This document shows positions 28,914 through 38,481 of a stretch of 64,000 bases of DNA, in pieces. The notes beneath the pieces were generated by a model. That model worked only from the letters and a program-made list of their open reading frames with translations. It was not told the origin of the DNA and did no database searches. The position numbers and the translations under genes were made by a program. How positions within the stretch are numbered: position 1 is the stretch's first letter; every line of letters begins with the position of its first letter. This DNA is from Colwellia ponticola (GTDB lineage: Bacteria; Pseudomonadota; Gammaproteobacteria; Enterobacterales; Alteromonadaceae). The DNA lies in contig NZ_SZVP01000016.1 in assembly GCF_005885605.1 (NCBI RefSeq), positions 1 to 64,000 on the forward strand, written 5' to 3'.

Positions 28914-28983
28914 ATATCACTACTTATTTTACTACTGTTTTGATGACTTCAATGACGAATCCCACCGTTAAAAGGCTAATCAA

Positions 28984-30027
28984 CTACTTTATCGGAGGAA
29001 ACTTAATATGATCAGATAAATGACCGACTGAGCTGACAAAATAATAAGACAAATTCCAATGCATTAAGCTTTTATAATTATCATAAGCAAGGTAAACGCG
29101 ACCATTTTTATCATCAGGCAGCACTAATGCCGCCTTAATATCAACACTGGGTAAATTAGTGCCATCTGAGCGTCTTACCCCCAGCGCTTGCCACTGCGCC
29201 AAGGTTTTTTCTGTTTTAGCCCATGCTTTTAACCAGTTTTGTCGATTACCTGTATTTTTAGGAATAGCTAAATTATAATCAAAATTTTCTGGTAACTTAA
29301 CCTGACGACCCCAGGTAAATTCATCATCCCAACCTACCTTACGTAAGTAATTGGCCATAGAGGCAAAAACATCTGCTTGGTTTTGCCAAATATCTTTTTT
29401 ACCATCACCGTCTCCATCAACAGCATAGCTCAAAAAAGAAGTTGGCATAAATTGATTTTGTCCCATTGCTCCAGCCCATGAACCTTTCATGTTGTCATTG
29501 CTTATATGACCTTCCGCTAAAATAGTCAGGGCTGCCATTAATTGCTTTTTAAAAAAAGTTTCACGGCGTCCTTCATAAGCTAAAGTTGCTAAAGCCGATA
29601 TCACATTATAACCACCAGTGTACTGGCCAAAGTTAGTTTCAAGTCCCCATAAAGCAACAATAAAGCGCGGTTGAACTTGGTATTGTTCTCCTATTTGGTT
29701 TAACAATACTTGATGCTCTTTATACAAGGCTCTCGCTTTATCTACTTTCCATTTAGGTACCCGTTTAGGTAAATAAGTATCAAGTGTTTCTATGTTTTCA
29801 GGCTGACTTCTATCTGCTTTAACGGCACGTTTATGAAAGGTCACCTTAGCAAAACTTTTATTAACTAACGCCTCGCTAAAGCCATTGGCTATTGCTTCCG
29901 TTTTTAAGTTGACTACGTACTCAGCAAAGCCTTCTTCACTCAATGCCCCCTTTGCGGCAGTTGACTGTGACATTATACCAAGCATAATCAACACTGCTAA
30001 GGTGATTATGTTCGTTAAAAGTTTCAT
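28984..30027 (-). CDS. Lytic murein transglycosylase (MltB family)
   Basis: Cleaves peptidoglycan glycan strands with formation of 1,6-anhydromuramic acid. The 347-residue protein has a Sec signal peptide (to about residue 24). The SLT_2 domain has the catalytic Glu in LWGLETNFGQYTG and conserved GSWAGAMGQNQFMPTSF and DGDGDGKKDIWQ. There is no lipobox Cys after the signal, so it is a soluble periplasmic form rather than MltB itself. It is 11 bases downstream of ycgL and likely co-transcribed. Confidence 0.92.
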   Translation of the reverse strand: MKLLTNIITLAVLIMLGIMSQSTAAKGALSEEGFAEYVVNLKTEAIANGFSEALVNKSFAKVTFHKRAVKADRSQPENIETLDTYLPKRVPKWKVDKARALYKEHQVLLNQIGEQYQVQPRFIVALWGLETNFGQYTGGYNVISALATLAYEGRRETFFKKQLMAALTILAEGHISNDNMKGSWAGAMGQNQFMPTSFLSYAVDGDGDGKKDIWQNQADVFASMANYLRKVGWDDEFTWGRQVKLPENFDYNLAIPKNTGNRQNWLKAWAKTEKTLAQWQALGVRRSDGTNLPSVDIKAALVLPDDKNGRVYLAYDNYKSLMHWNLSYYFVSSVGHLSDHIKFPPIK

Positions 30028-30038
30028 TAAGGATCTCC

Positions 30039-30320
30039 TTACTCTTGTTTAGTTTTCATAGCAGCTTTATGCTCTTTTAATAAGTCTTCAGTCGGCGGCG
30101 GTAACTGTAAATAAAAGCCTTCTTCAAGCAGGTTTGTTTTTACTTTTTCTAAATCAGCCATACCTAACTTATCTTTAGTCGCCAAATTAATAATGGTTAC
30201 TAAATTGGGAGTACCAAAAACTTTCATCAATTGTTCTGGAACGCTAGAAAAATCATCTCTTTTTTTAACAAAGAGATATGTTTGTGCTTTTCGAGCACTC
30301 TTATAAATGGCACATAGCAT
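30039..30320 (-). CDS. ycgL: YcgL domain protein
   Basis: A 93-residue protein of the YcgL family, of unknown function. It matches E. coli YcgL through CAIYKSARKAQTYLFV, KRDDFSSVPEQLMKVFG and EEGFYLQLPPP. It is expected to be cytoplasmic. It sits between rnd and the lytic transglycosylase; the ycgL-transglycosylase pair is common in this group. Confidence 0.93.
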   Translation of the reverse strand: MLCAIYKSARKAQTYLFVKKRDDFSSVPEQLMKVFGTPNLVTIINLATKDKLGMADLEKVKTNLLEEGFYLQLPPPTEDLLKEHKAAMKTKQE

Positions 30321-30422
30321 AATGAAAACCTATAGATAGTAAAAAAGAATGTTTTGATAAGCATATAACATACTTATCAAAACATTGAATCTGAGTGGTG
30401 TACTGAGTTGTTGATAACCTTG

Positions 30423-31562
30423 CTATTTGTCACCTTGCTTAGCAAAGTCTAATAGTGATTGACCAAACAATTGCTTACGCCAGCTTGATAACAATTCAAC
30501 TTTATTTTTGCTATTACGCCCGCCGTTTAAGTCAAAATACCAAGTTAAAAATTGATTAATTTGTTTTTTAGAAGCAATATTTTCTATTGCTAAGTCATTT
30601 TTTTTGGCTGTATCCACTAAAAAAGACTTCACTTGTTTAAAGGTTTGTTTGTAACCTGGGTACTCATCTAAACGGATAATCTTTTCTGGGTAAGTACTCT
30701 CATCTGCTTTATCGGCTTGATTTAATACTGCCAGCATTGCTTTACCTTTATGGCGAATATCAAGGGTTTCAACACCTTCAAGTGTTGTCATAGCACTTAC
30801 ACTGTCTGGGTTGCTTTGTGCTAAGGCGAGCAAGGTATTATCTTTTGCGACAAAGCTAACAGGTAAATCACGTTTTTTAGCTTGTTGAAAGCGCCAACTT
30901 GCCAAATATTTTAATAAATTTAGCTGCTTAGGATTTAATCGCCAACTCATTTTAATATTAAGATAAATCTCGTTTTCATTAACAGGGGTAAACTTTTTAT
31001 CAATCATGCTTTGTGTTTCTAACTTTGCATACGTTAAAAAGCCCAGCTCCGTTATTTCAGCTAATAGTGTAGGATAAATAGCAAACAAATGGTCAACATC
31101 CGCACTAGCATACGTTAACTGCTTTTCAGTTAACGGTCTTTTAGTCCAATCGGTACGTGACTCAGATTTATCTAATACAATACCCGTAAAGTGTTCGACC
31201 ATAGCCGCATACCCCATTGATAAACCGTGTCCTAAAAAGGACATCATAATTTGACTATCAATGACATTGACTGGCTTGCACTGCCCTGCGGTTAAAAAAA
31301 CCTCTAAATCTTCAGAGCAAGCATGCAGTACTTTAGTTATATTAGCATCGGTAAGTAACGCCCAAAAAGGACTTAAATCATCAACAGCAAGCGGGTCAAT
31401 AAGCGCTAATTGCTTGCCATCACAAACCTGAAGCAAGCCTAACTTAGCATAGAAAGTGCGCGTTCGAACAAACTCAGTATCTATGGCTAACACATTAGCT
31501 TTAGCTAGTTGCAGGCATAATTGTTCTAAACTGTTTTGATCTTCAATAAGTTGATAATGCAT
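30423..31562 (-). CDS. rnd: Ribonuclease D
   Basis: RNase D trims 3' ends of tRNA precursors. The 379-residue product has the DEDDy exonuclease core: AIDTEFVRTRTF, IDSQIMMSFLGHG and a tyrosine-containing YASADVDHLFAIY. A C-terminal HRDC domain (KRDLPVSFVAKDNTLLALA) and a second helical repeat follow. The ATG at 31562 gives the normal family start MHYQLIED; further upstream codons would overlap rluB. It lies 19 bases after rluB on the same strand. Confidence 0.94.
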   Translation of the reverse strand: MHYQLIEDQNSLEQLCLQLAKANVLAIDTEFVRTRTFYAKLGLLQVCDGKQLALIDPLAVDDLSPFWALLTDANITKVLHACSEDLEVFLTAGQCKPVNVIDSQIMMSFLGHGLSMGYAAMVEHFTGIVLDKSESRTDWTKRPLTEKQLTYASADVDHLFAIYPTLLAEITELGFLTYAKLETQSMIDKKFTPVNENEIYLNIKMSWRLNPKQLNLLKYLASWRFQQAKKRDLPVSFVAKDNTLLALAQSNPDSVSAMTTLEGVETLDIRHKGKAMLAVLNQADKADESTYPEKIIRLDEYPGYKQTFKQVKSFLVDTAKKNDLAIENIASKKQINQFLTWYFDLNGGRNSKNKVELLSSWRKQLFGQSLLDFAKQGDK

Positions 31563-31581
31563 AATGTAAATTCTATTGCGA

Positions 31582-32649
31582 CTATTTGTGACGACGACGA
31601 TTACTTTGTTGATTACGTTGCTGATGTTTTTTAACAGAGCGACGAATTCGACGACTTTTCGCATTATCCATAGCTTTTTCATCAACTTTCACTTTACTGA
31701 CGGCTTCAGAAGGTAAATCAACTAATTGGCGATAGTAATTCACTTCTTTTAACGCTAACTCTCGCCAGCCACCCATAGGTAATTGTCGCTGCATTTCCAT
31801 ATCACCATAACGCACTCTAATTAGGCGACTTACTTGTACATCTTGGCTTTCCCAGAGTCGACGAACCTCGCGATTACGTCCTTCAGATAACACCACATGG
31901 AACCAATGATTTCGGCCTTCACCACCGCGATAAGTTATTTTTTGAAAACGTGCATGGCCATCTTCTAACTTAACCCCTGTACGTAATGTTTGTAACATTG
32001 CTTCGTTAATTTCACCAAAAACGCGTACGGCATATTCACGTTCAACTTTTTTTGATGGATGCATTAATCGATTCGCTAATTCTCCATCAGTAGTAAATAA
32101 CAACATACCGGAAGTATTAATATCTAAACGGCCAACAGCAACCCAACGACCTGTTTCAAGCGGAGGTAGACGATCAAAAACGGTTGCTCTTCCTTCAGGG
32201 TCTTTGCGTGTACACATTTCACCTTCTGGCTTGTTGTACACTAATACTCGACAAATATCTTCGTCTTGCGCAGTTAATTTTACATGATGGCCATCTAAAC
32301 GAATTTGCTCTGTACCGGTTATTCTATCGCCTAAAAAGGCAACTTTCCCGTCAATGCTAACGCGGCCTTCGCTAATCATAGTTTCCATTTCACGACGTGA
32401 ACCTTTACCCGCTCGCGCTAATACTTTTTGTACTTTTTCAGAGTCTTTATGCGTCGCTTTTTGAAAGTTAACCTTTTCTACTTTTTCAGGTTCTTTTTTG
32501 TGATGACCTTTTTTGCCCACCACTTTTTTAGCTGCGTCGCTTTTGCTTAAGCCTTTTTTGGCACTGCCTTTTTTCTCAGTACCACGCGTGCCATATTTTT
32601 TATCAATAGCTTGCTCTTTTCTCGCTTGCTTTTTCTTGTCAACCGTCAT
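31582..32649 (-). CDS. rluB: 23S rRNA pseudouridine synthase RluB
   Basis: RluB makes pseudouridine 2605 in 23S rRNA. The 355-residue protein has a Lys-rich N-terminal extension (about 1-65), an S4 RNA-binding domain ([21 protein letters not shown]), and the RsuA-family catalytic domain with Asp in [19 protein letters not shown] basic, disordered tail ends the protein ([10 protein letters not shown]). Extensions of this kind are usual for RluB and help ribosome contact. It is followed by rnd. Confidence 0.95.
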   Translation of the reverse strand: MTVDKKKQARKEQAIDKKYGTRGTEKKGSAKKGLSKSDAAKKVVGKKGHHKKEPEKVEKVNFQKATHKDSEKVQKVLARAGKGSRREMETMISEGRVSIDGKVAFLGDRITGTEQIRLDGHHVKLTAQDEDICRVLVYNKPEGEMCTRKDPEGRATVFDRLPPLETGRWVAVGRLDINTSGMLLFTTDGELANRLMHPSKKVEREYAVRVFGEINEAMLQTLRTGVKLEDGHARFQKITYRGGEGRNHWFHVVLSEGRNREVRRLWESQDVQVSRLIRVRYGDMEMQRQLPMGGWRELALKEVNYYRQLVDLPSEAVSKVKVDEKAMDNAKSRRIRRSVKKHQQRNQQSNRRRHK

Positions 32650-32766
32650 TATTTTTTACTCTGTTACGTCAGTAGCAGCTCCCTAGTAGCTAACTTCTGG
32701 CTCATTTTTCGGTTCAGTTATCTAGCAAACAGCTGTTAAATAAGTACTGCTGTATTATTTTTGCTA

Positions 32767-33387
32767 TTACTGAAATGGAGAAGGGTCACCTTCACCTACG
32801 CGTACTATTTCAATATCGTCATTAGAAAAATCGATAACTGTGGTTGGGTGCTCACCTAAATGACCACCGTTAACAATCAGATCAACCTGATGCTCTAATA
32901 AATCTCGAATTTGTTCAGGATCATACTCTGTCACCTCGTTGCCAGGCATAATCAAACTGGTAGACATTATAGGCTCTGCTAGCTCAGTCAACAAGGCTTG
33001 TGCGATGGTATTATCTGGAATTCTTATGCCGATTGTTTTCTTTTTAGGATTCAACAATCGTTTAGGTACTTCTTTACTGCCTTTGAAAATAAAGGTGTAA
33101 GCACCTGGGGTGTTATTTTTTAATAAACGATAAGCGCTGTTATCTATACGGGTATATTCTGATATTTGTGATAGATCTGTGCATACTAATGTAAAGTTGT
33201 GATCTTTGCTTATATTTCTAATTTGACAGATACGCTCTAATGCTTTTTTATCACCTAAATGACAGCCTAATGCGTAACCTGAATCGGTAGGGTATACAAT
33301 AACCCCACCTTGCTTAATAATGTCTGCCGCTTGCTTCATTAAGCGACCTTGGGGGTTATCTGGGTGTACATAAAAAAACTGACTCAT
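32767..33387 (-). CDS. yciO: YciO, Sua5/YrdC-type protein
   Basis: A 206-residue member of the YrdC/Sua5 fold, whose founding members make threonylcarbamoyl-AMP for tRNA t6A. YciO itself has an unclear role. It matches E. coli YciO closely: MSQFFYVHPDNPQGRL, GGVIVYPTDSGYALGC and KKKTIGIRIPDN. The yciO-rnm pair next to the trp operon repeats the E. coli neighbourhood. Confidence 0.94.
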   Translation of the reverse strand: MSQFFYVHPDNPQGRLMKQAADIIKQGGVIVYPTDSGYALGCHLGDKKALERICQIRNISKDHNFTLVCTDLSQISEYTRIDNSAYRLLKNNTPGAYTFIFKGSKEVPKRLLNPKKKTIGIRIPDNTIAQALLTELAEPIMSTSLIMPGNEVTEYDPEQIRDLLEHQVDLIVNGGHLGEHPTTVIDFSNDDIEIVRVGEGDPSPFQ

Positions 33388-33463
33388 GAGACTTTCCTTT
33401 TTTGTAAAAATTTATTTTTTATAATTAACTTACTGCTCACTTGTATTCATTTTTAGTACCTTG

Positions 33464-34369
33464 TTACTGCCATTGTGCCCAAATAGGTTTCGCGCCCACC
33501 GGCATAGTAAGATTACGACCAATATCACTCCATTTATTAGGATGATGAAAATCAGAGCCCATCGAGGCATATAAATCGTACTCTTGACAATAAGCCAACA
33601 TTTTTTTTCTTTGCTCAAGGTTCATTTGCGGTAGTACAATTTCTAAACCATCGCCAGCAGCTTCACTAAAATCAACAATTAAACGTCGTAACCATTTAGC
33701 AGAAAGATCATACCGGATAGGATGCGCCATTACCGCACTGCCTCCTGCTTGATGTATCGCTTGAACCGCCTCCTCTATACTGCACCAATTAGGTTTTACA
33801 TAAGCGCGCTGGCCTTTTGAGCCTTTTTTGCCAATATACTTATCAAAGGCTTGTTGCATAGTACTAACATGCCCTTGTTGATGCAGCACTTTAGCAAAAT
33901 GAGCCCGAGTAATTGAGCCCTCTCCTGCGAGTTCTTTAGCATCATCATAAATAGTCGTAAAACCACACTTTGCCAGTTTATCTCCCATGGAAATCGCGCG
34001 CTGCTCTCTTGCTGCTTGTTGCCAAGTAATCAGATTTTGTAGATCAACGTTATTTTTATCAATATTTAAACCAACAATATGAATTTCAAAACCTTGCCAT
34101 GCGGTTGATATTTCAATGCCTGAGATTAATCTTAATGGAATTTTTTTATCGTCTATATGCTTTTGCGCTATATCAAGACCAGCGACAGTGTCATGATCAG
34201 TAATCGCTAACACATCAATTTGAAAGTTCGCCGCTCTATCTATCAAGCTTTGCGGCGATAAGCTACCATCTGAACAATGAGTATGACTATGTAAGTCGAT
34301 ACGTTTATGAGCAAAACCTTCGGTTTCTACTATCAAATGTGGGAAATCAGTGGTTGACAGCAACGCCAT
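33464..34369 (-). CDS. rnm: 5'-3' exoribonuclease Rnm (YciV, RNase AM)
   Basis: This PHP-domain enzyme matures the 5' ends of rRNAs and also handles 3',5'-bisnucleotides. The 301-residue protein has the metal-binding motifs RIDLHSHTHCSDG, AITDHDTV, GIEIS, a His in AVMAHPIRY, and GSDFHHPN near the end. The older name trpH reflects its place beside trp, which is preserved here: it is divergent from the trp leader. It lies about 75 bases from yciO. Confidence 0.94.
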   Translation of the reverse strand: MALLSTTDFPHLIVETEGFAHKRIDLHSHTHCSDGSLSPQSLIDRAANFQIDVLAITDHDTVAGLDIAQKHIDDKKIPLRLISGIEISTAWQGFEIHIVGLNIDKNNVDLQNLITWQQAAREQRAISMGDKLAKCGFTTIYDDAKELAGEGSITRAHFAKVLHQQGHVSTMQQAFDKYIGKKGSKGQRAYVKPNWCSIEEAVQAIHQAGGSAVMAHPIRYDLSAKWLRRLIVDFSEAAGDGLEIVLPQMNLEQRKKMLAYCQEYDLYASMGSDFHHPNKWSDIGRNLTMPVGAKPIWAQWQ

Positions 34370-34501
34370 AATAAGGTCTTCTATAGGGGTAAAACTTAGT
34401 GTGATGATAAGTTTACTAATATCATGTAAATAATGATACTTTTTCCGCTATTTCATTTACTATTTTATTGGTAAGCACGGTAACTGTTAATTTGTGTAAG
34501 A

Positions 34502-34532
34502 TTGACTAAAGCTCGTTAGAGTCGGCTAAAAT
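34502..34532 (+). promoter_or_regulatory. Possible trp operon promoter
   Basis: TTGACT at 34502-34507 and TAAAAT at 34527-34532, with a long 19-base spacer, would start RNA about 80 bases before the leader peptide. The spacing is not ideal. I could not recognise a TrpR operator with confidence. Confidence 0.3.
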
Positions 34533-34617
34533 AAGCTACGCAGTTAAGAAGCAAACTCAATAGCGCCAACACTAAGACTAATTAACATATAACTCGTAAA
34601 TTAAAGGCACATCAATA

Positions 34618-34674
34618 ATGAACACAGCAAAGACTAATATTACATTCATTTGGTGGTGGCATAACTCGACATAA
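34618..34674 (+). CDS. trpL: trp operon leader peptide 1
   Basis: An 18-residue peptide, MNTAKTNITFIWWWHNST, with three consecutive Trp codons at 34651-34659. Just past its stop codon is GGGTT (34677-34681), complementary to the AACCC left arm of the terminator at 34726-34730. A ribosome stalled on Trp codons would leave GGGTT free to form an antiterminator; one that reaches the stop would cover it. This is classic transcription attenuation by tryptophan supply. Confidence 0.88.
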   Translation: MNTAKTNITFIWWWHNST

Positions 34675-34722
34675 TTGGGTTGTGATAGTTGCGTGTCTCT
34701 TAAAAAAGAGTAAACATATTTC

Positions 34723-34751
34723 AAAAACCCGCCCTTATCAGCGGGTTTTTC
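34723..34751 (+). terminator. trp attenuator terminator
   Basis: The stem AACCCGC / GCGGGTT with an 8-base loop and a T tail lies 50 bases after the first leader peptide and 110 bases before the second. A small CTCTT / AAGAG hairpin lies between leader and terminator (34697-34710). Confidence 0.9.
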
Positions 34752-34860
34752 TCGTTAAAGCGCGCCACATATTTTAACTTGGTGCCTTAGCAATAAAATC
34801 AACAAGCTAAAGAATAGAAAAATACAATACTCATAAAATTATCTTAATAAAGGATTGACA

Positions 34861-34917
34861 ATGAACAAGACAAAAACATGGTTTATTTGGTGGCTACTGC
34901 CTATTTACGCAGGATGA
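34861..34917 (+). CDS. Second Trp-rich leader peptide upstream of trpE
   Basis: An 18-residue frame, MNKTKTWFIWWLLPIYAG, with three Trp codons and a good ribosome site (AAAGGA, seven bases before ATG). It resembles the first leader (MN..KT, then FIWW) and is probably a duplicate. No terminator hairpin follows it before trpE starts 38 bases later. If translated, it may sense Trp by another route, such as ribosome pausing that affects trpE translation. Confidence 0.6.
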   Translation: MNKTKTWFIWWLLPIYAG

Positions 34918-34955
34918 CAAAGTACCCTTAAATAAACTCTATAGAAGTATTCAAC

Positions 34956-36659
34956 ATGACTAAAATATTATCACCTAGAACCGTATCACCTAATAATTTA
35001 TCTGATAAAAACAGTACTACAACAGCTGTGCATACCATTGAAGATAGTAGTGACTATCAAAATGATCCATTAAGCGTTTACCAATTATTATGTCACCAAA
35101 AACAACATAATCTCTTATTAGAATCAGCCGAAATAGATAAAAAGCATTTGTTAAAAAGCTTATTATTAACCGATGCGGCCGTTAAAATTGTTTGTAATGG
35201 CCACACGGTCACTTTTTCTGCTTTATCTCTTAATGGCGAAAACGCTCTCGATTTTGCCGCAGCTCAACTGCAACCTCATGCTACATTAACTATAGATGAT
35301 GAGGGGAAGTCATTTACGGCAACCTTTAGCGAAGTCGCTACCGACCTTGATGAAAAAACACGCTTAAGTGTTACTAATCCATTACACAGTTTACGCTTAT
35401 TTAATCAACTCACTGATGATAAAAGTCACCCCTTTGCGGTATTTTTAGGCGGCGTTTTTGCTTTTGATTTAATGGCAATCGCTGAGCAGTTACCAGAGGT
35501 TGATGACGGTGATAATACTTGTCCAGACTTTGTTTATTACTTAGCTGAAACGCTAGTGATTATTGACCATGAAAAACAAAGCACTGATATCATAGGTAAT
35601 ATTTTTAATTGCAGTGATACTGAAAAAGCTAAGCAAAGCAAGTTGACGATCACTAACCGTGTGGCACATATCAAAAAAACACTCGCTAGCGCAATAGATG
35701 CTCAGCAAGTATCCCCCTTAAGCCCTTCATTTGCTGATATTACTAATGAACAGGCCTTTAATGAACAACTACAAGTTGATATTAGTGATCAGCGCTTTTG
35801 TGACATTGTTGAGCAACTAAAAGAAAACATTCGCGCTGGCGATATTTTTCAAGTGGTGCCCTCTCGTACCTTTAGCTTACCTTGTTTTGACTCAATCGCT
35901 GCTTACAAGGCACTTAAGCTTAGCAATCCTAGCCCTTACATGTTTTACCTCCAAGATAGTGATTTTTGTATTTTTGGCGCCTCACCAGAATCAGCCTTAA
36001 AGTATCAGGCCAGTAGTCGCCACGTAGAGATTTATCCAATCGCAGGCACGCGCCCGCGAGGCTTCGATCAACAGGGAAATATTGCTTTAGATTTAGACAG
36101 CCGCATTGAATTAGAACTAAGACAAGATAAAAAAGAGTCGGCTGAGCACATTATGCTGGTTGATTTAGCACGAAATGACATTGCGCGTGTTTCACAGCCA
36201 GGTACTCGCTACGTAGCGGAGTTACTAAAAGTTGATCGTTACTCTCATGTTATGCATCTAGTTTCTAGGGTCTGTGGTACCTTACAAACCGATTTAGATG
36301 CATTGCACGCTTATCAAGCCTGCATGAACATGGGCACTCTTTCAGGGGCACCTAAAGTTAAAGCCACCTCACTTATTCGAACGGTAGAAGGCAAAAGACG
36401 CGGTAGTTACGGCGGCGCTGTTGGCTACTTAACCGGCACGGGTGAAATGGATACCTGTATTGTTATTCGCTCAGCTTTTGTTAAAGATAATATGGCGCAA
36501 GTACAAGCTGGTGCCGGCGTAGTTTTTGACTCTGACCCCATCAGTGAAGCCAATGAAACCAGGCAAAAAGCACAAGCAGTAATTAGTGCTATTGTAACGG
36601 CTAATGCTACCGCAAAAACATTAGCTAATTCCCCAGCAAAGGAGCAAGTTCATGACTAA
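34956..36659 (+). CDS. trpE: Anthranilate synthase component I
   Basis: TrpE converts chorismate and ammonia to anthranilate, the first step to tryptophan. The 567-residue protein has the LLLESAEID element that binds feedback-inhibiting tryptophan, and the chorismate-binding core with GDIFQVVPSR, PIAGTRPRG, EHIMLVDLARNDI and GAGVVFDSDP. It is the first structural gene. Its end overlaps trpG by 8 bases, consistent with equal production of the two subunits. It is a little longer than E. coli TrpE. Confidence 0.97.
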   Translation: MTKILSPRTVSPNNLSDKNSTTTAVHTIEDSSDYQNDPLSVYQLLCHQKQHNLLLESAEIDKKHLLKSLLLTDAAVKIVCNGHTVTFSALSLNGENALDFAAAQLQPHATLTIDDEGKSFTATFSEVATDLDEKTRLSVTNPLHSLRLFNQLTDDKSHPFAVFLGGVFAFDLMAIAEQLPEVDDGDNTCPDFVYYLAETLVIIDHEKQSTDIIGNIFNCSDTEKAKQSKLTITNRVAHIKKTLASAIDAQQVSPLSPSFADITNEQAFNEQLQVDISDQRFCDIVEQLKENIRAGDIFQVVPSRTFSLPCFDSIAAYKALKLSNPSPYMFYLQDSDFCIFGASPESALKYQASSRHVEIYPIAGTRPRGFDQQGNIALDLDSRIELELRQDKKESAEHIMLVDLARNDIARVSQPGTRYVAELLKVDRYSHVMHLVSRVCGTLQTDLDALHAYQACMNMGTLSGAPKVKATSLIRTVEGKRRGSYGGAVGYLTGTGEMDTCIVIRSAFVKDNMAQVQAGAGVVFDSDPISEANETRQKAQAVISAIVTANATAKTLANSPAKEQVHD

Positions 36660-37317
36660 ATTATTTATGCTCGATAACCTAGATTCCTTTACTTATAACC
36701 TAGTTGATGAGTTTCAGTGCTTAGGCTTTGAGCCAAGTGTTTATAGAAACACGCTCAGCGCAGATTTTATTTTTGAAAAAATGCTTACCCATACCGAGCA
36801 AACAGCCGAGCCGGTATTACTTGTTTTATCGCCAGGCCCAGGAGAGCCAAGCAACGCTGGTTGCTTAATGGCGCTGATTGAAAAATGTATTGGCCGTATT
36901 CCTATGCTAGGTATTTGTTTAGGTCATCAAGCCTTAATAGAGCATTATGGGGGGAAAGTAGACCGAGCAGAAGAAATTGTTCACGGTAAAGCATCAAGTA
37001 TTACTCATACTGGCTTTGGTCCTTTTGAAGGTATTAAAAGCCCTTTACCCGTTGCCCGTTATCACTCATTAATAGGCACAGATATACCCACAACGTTAGA
37101 GGTTATTGCCGACTATAACGGCATGTGTATGGCTATTAGTAATGACAAGGATGCGGTGTTAGCGTTTCAATTTCATCCTGAGTCAATATTAACCACCTTT
37201 GGTACACCGTTATTATCACAAAGTCTACAGCATCTGCTGGCGTTAGCACCTTCACTTAGTACAAGTCTTAATACTAATCATAGTAATAGCGTTAGTGCTA
37301 ACGTTAGCGGGGAGTAG
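36652..37317 (+). CDS. trpG: Anthranilate synthase component II (glutamine amidotransferase)
   Basis: TrpG supplies ammonia from glutamine to TrpE. The 221-residue class I amidotransferase has the nucleophile Cys89 in LGICLGHQ and the His-Glu pair in FQFHPESI. Here it is a separate gene, whereas in E. coli it is fused to trpD. It overlaps trpE by 8 bases and ends one base before trpD. A Ser/Asn-rich tail of about 20 residues follows the domain. Confidence 0.96.
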   Translation: MTKLFMLDNLDSFTYNLVDEFQCLGFEPSVYRNTLSADFIFEKMLTHTEQTAEPVLLVLSPGPGEPSNAGCLMALIEKCIGRIPMLGICLGHQALIEHYGGKVDRAEEIVHGKASSITHTGFGPFEGIKSPLPVARYHSLIGTDIPTTLEVIADYNGMCMAISNDKDAVLAFQFHPESILTTFGTPLLSQSLQHLLALAPSLSTSLNTNHSNSVSANVSGE

Positions 37318-37318
37318 C

Positions 37319-38473
37319 ATGACAAATTTACACGTAACAAGTTCTTCACCAATGAGTTCATCGACAATGGACAGCTCTGTAATGAATAGCAACAATATAG
37401 ACAAAACTGATATAAAAAATATTTTACCCGCCTTAGTAGACGGTATTGATTTAAAGCAGGCACAAAGTCATGATTTTTTTCAGCAAGTACTGCAAGGTAA
37501 TATAGCGCCAGCGTTAATGGCTAGTGTATTAACAGCACTTAAAATAAAAGGTGAAACACCGGAAGAAATTGCTGGTGCTGCCATCGCTATTCGAGCGGCC
37601 GCTACGCCATTTCCTCAATACGGCAATGATGAAGATGCACCAGGCGAGATTATTGCTGATTGTGTAGGTACTGGTGGTGATGGTGCTAATACGATTAATA
37701 TTTCAACAACAGCGGCTATTCTTGCTGCAGCTTGTGGCTTAAAAATGGCAAAACACGGTAACCGAAGTGTTTCAAGCATGTCTGGCTCTGCTGATTTACT
37801 TGAGGCATTAGGTGTTAACTTATCGATGTCACCTGAGACAGCAAAAGATTGTTTAACGCAAACTAATTTATGCTTTTTATATGCGCCTGCTTATCACTCT
37901 GGCTTTAAACACGCAGCGCCTGTAAGAAAGGCGATGGGCATTCGCACACTATTTAATATTTTAGGACCGCTAGTTAACCCTGCAAAACCGTCGATTATGT
38001 TATTGGGCGTGTACACACCTGAGTTATTAACCCCCATCGCTCAAGCATTACAACTTACGGGTGTTAAACGTGCTTTTGTCGTTCATGGTAGTGGTCTTGA
38101 TGAAATTGCCTTACATGGTAAGACCCAAGTCGTTGAAATTAAGGATGGTCTGTTAATTGAGCGAACTATTGTTCCACAAGACTTTGGCTTAGACAGCTAT
38201 TCTCTTAATGATATTAAAGGCGGTACGCCCAGTGAAAATGCCAATATCATTAAAGACATCTTATCAGGTCAAGGAAAAGAGGCACACAACGCTGCTGTTA
38301 TCATTAACTGCGCCGCATTACTTTATTTACATGATAAGGCTGACTCACTGGCTCAAGCTGCGCAACAAGCTGCTAAAGTGCTCGCTTCAGGTAAAGCCAT
38401 GGTGACATTATCGTCATTAGTAGCACTTTCAAATGAAAATCCTAATACGACAACATACGACAATAAAGGTTGA
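37319..38473 (+). CDS. trpD: Anthranilate phosphoribosyltransferase
   Basis: TrpD joins anthranilate to PRPP. The 384-residue protein has the PRPP-binding GTGGDGANTINIST, the HGNRSVSSMSGSADLLEALG region and the anthranilate site around YHSGFKHAAPVR and GPLVNP. A Ser/Met-rich N-terminal extension of about 35 residues precedes the domain. I use the ATG at 37319, which has GGGGAG just before it; an upstream GTG at 37295 lies within trpG. Confidence 0.95.
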   Translation: MTNLHVTSSSPMSSSTMDSSVMNSNNIDKTDIKNILPALVDGIDLKQAQSHDFFQQVLQGNIAPALMASVLTALKIKGETPEEIAGAAIAIRAAATPFPQYGNDEDAPGEIIADCVGTGGDGANTINISTTAAILAAACGLKMAKHGNRSVSSMSGSADLLEALGVNLSMSPETAKDCLTQTNLCFLYAPAYHSGFKHAAPVRKAMGIRTLFNILGPLVNPAKPSIMLLGVYTPELLTPIAQALQLTGVKRAFVVHGSGLDEIALHGKTQVVEIKDGLLIERTIVPQDFGLDSYSLNDIKGGTPSENANIIKDILSGQGKEAHNAAVIINCAALLYLHDKADSLAQAAQQAAKVLASGKAMVTLSSLVALSNENPNTTTYDNKG

Positions 38474-38481
38474 AAAATAAT

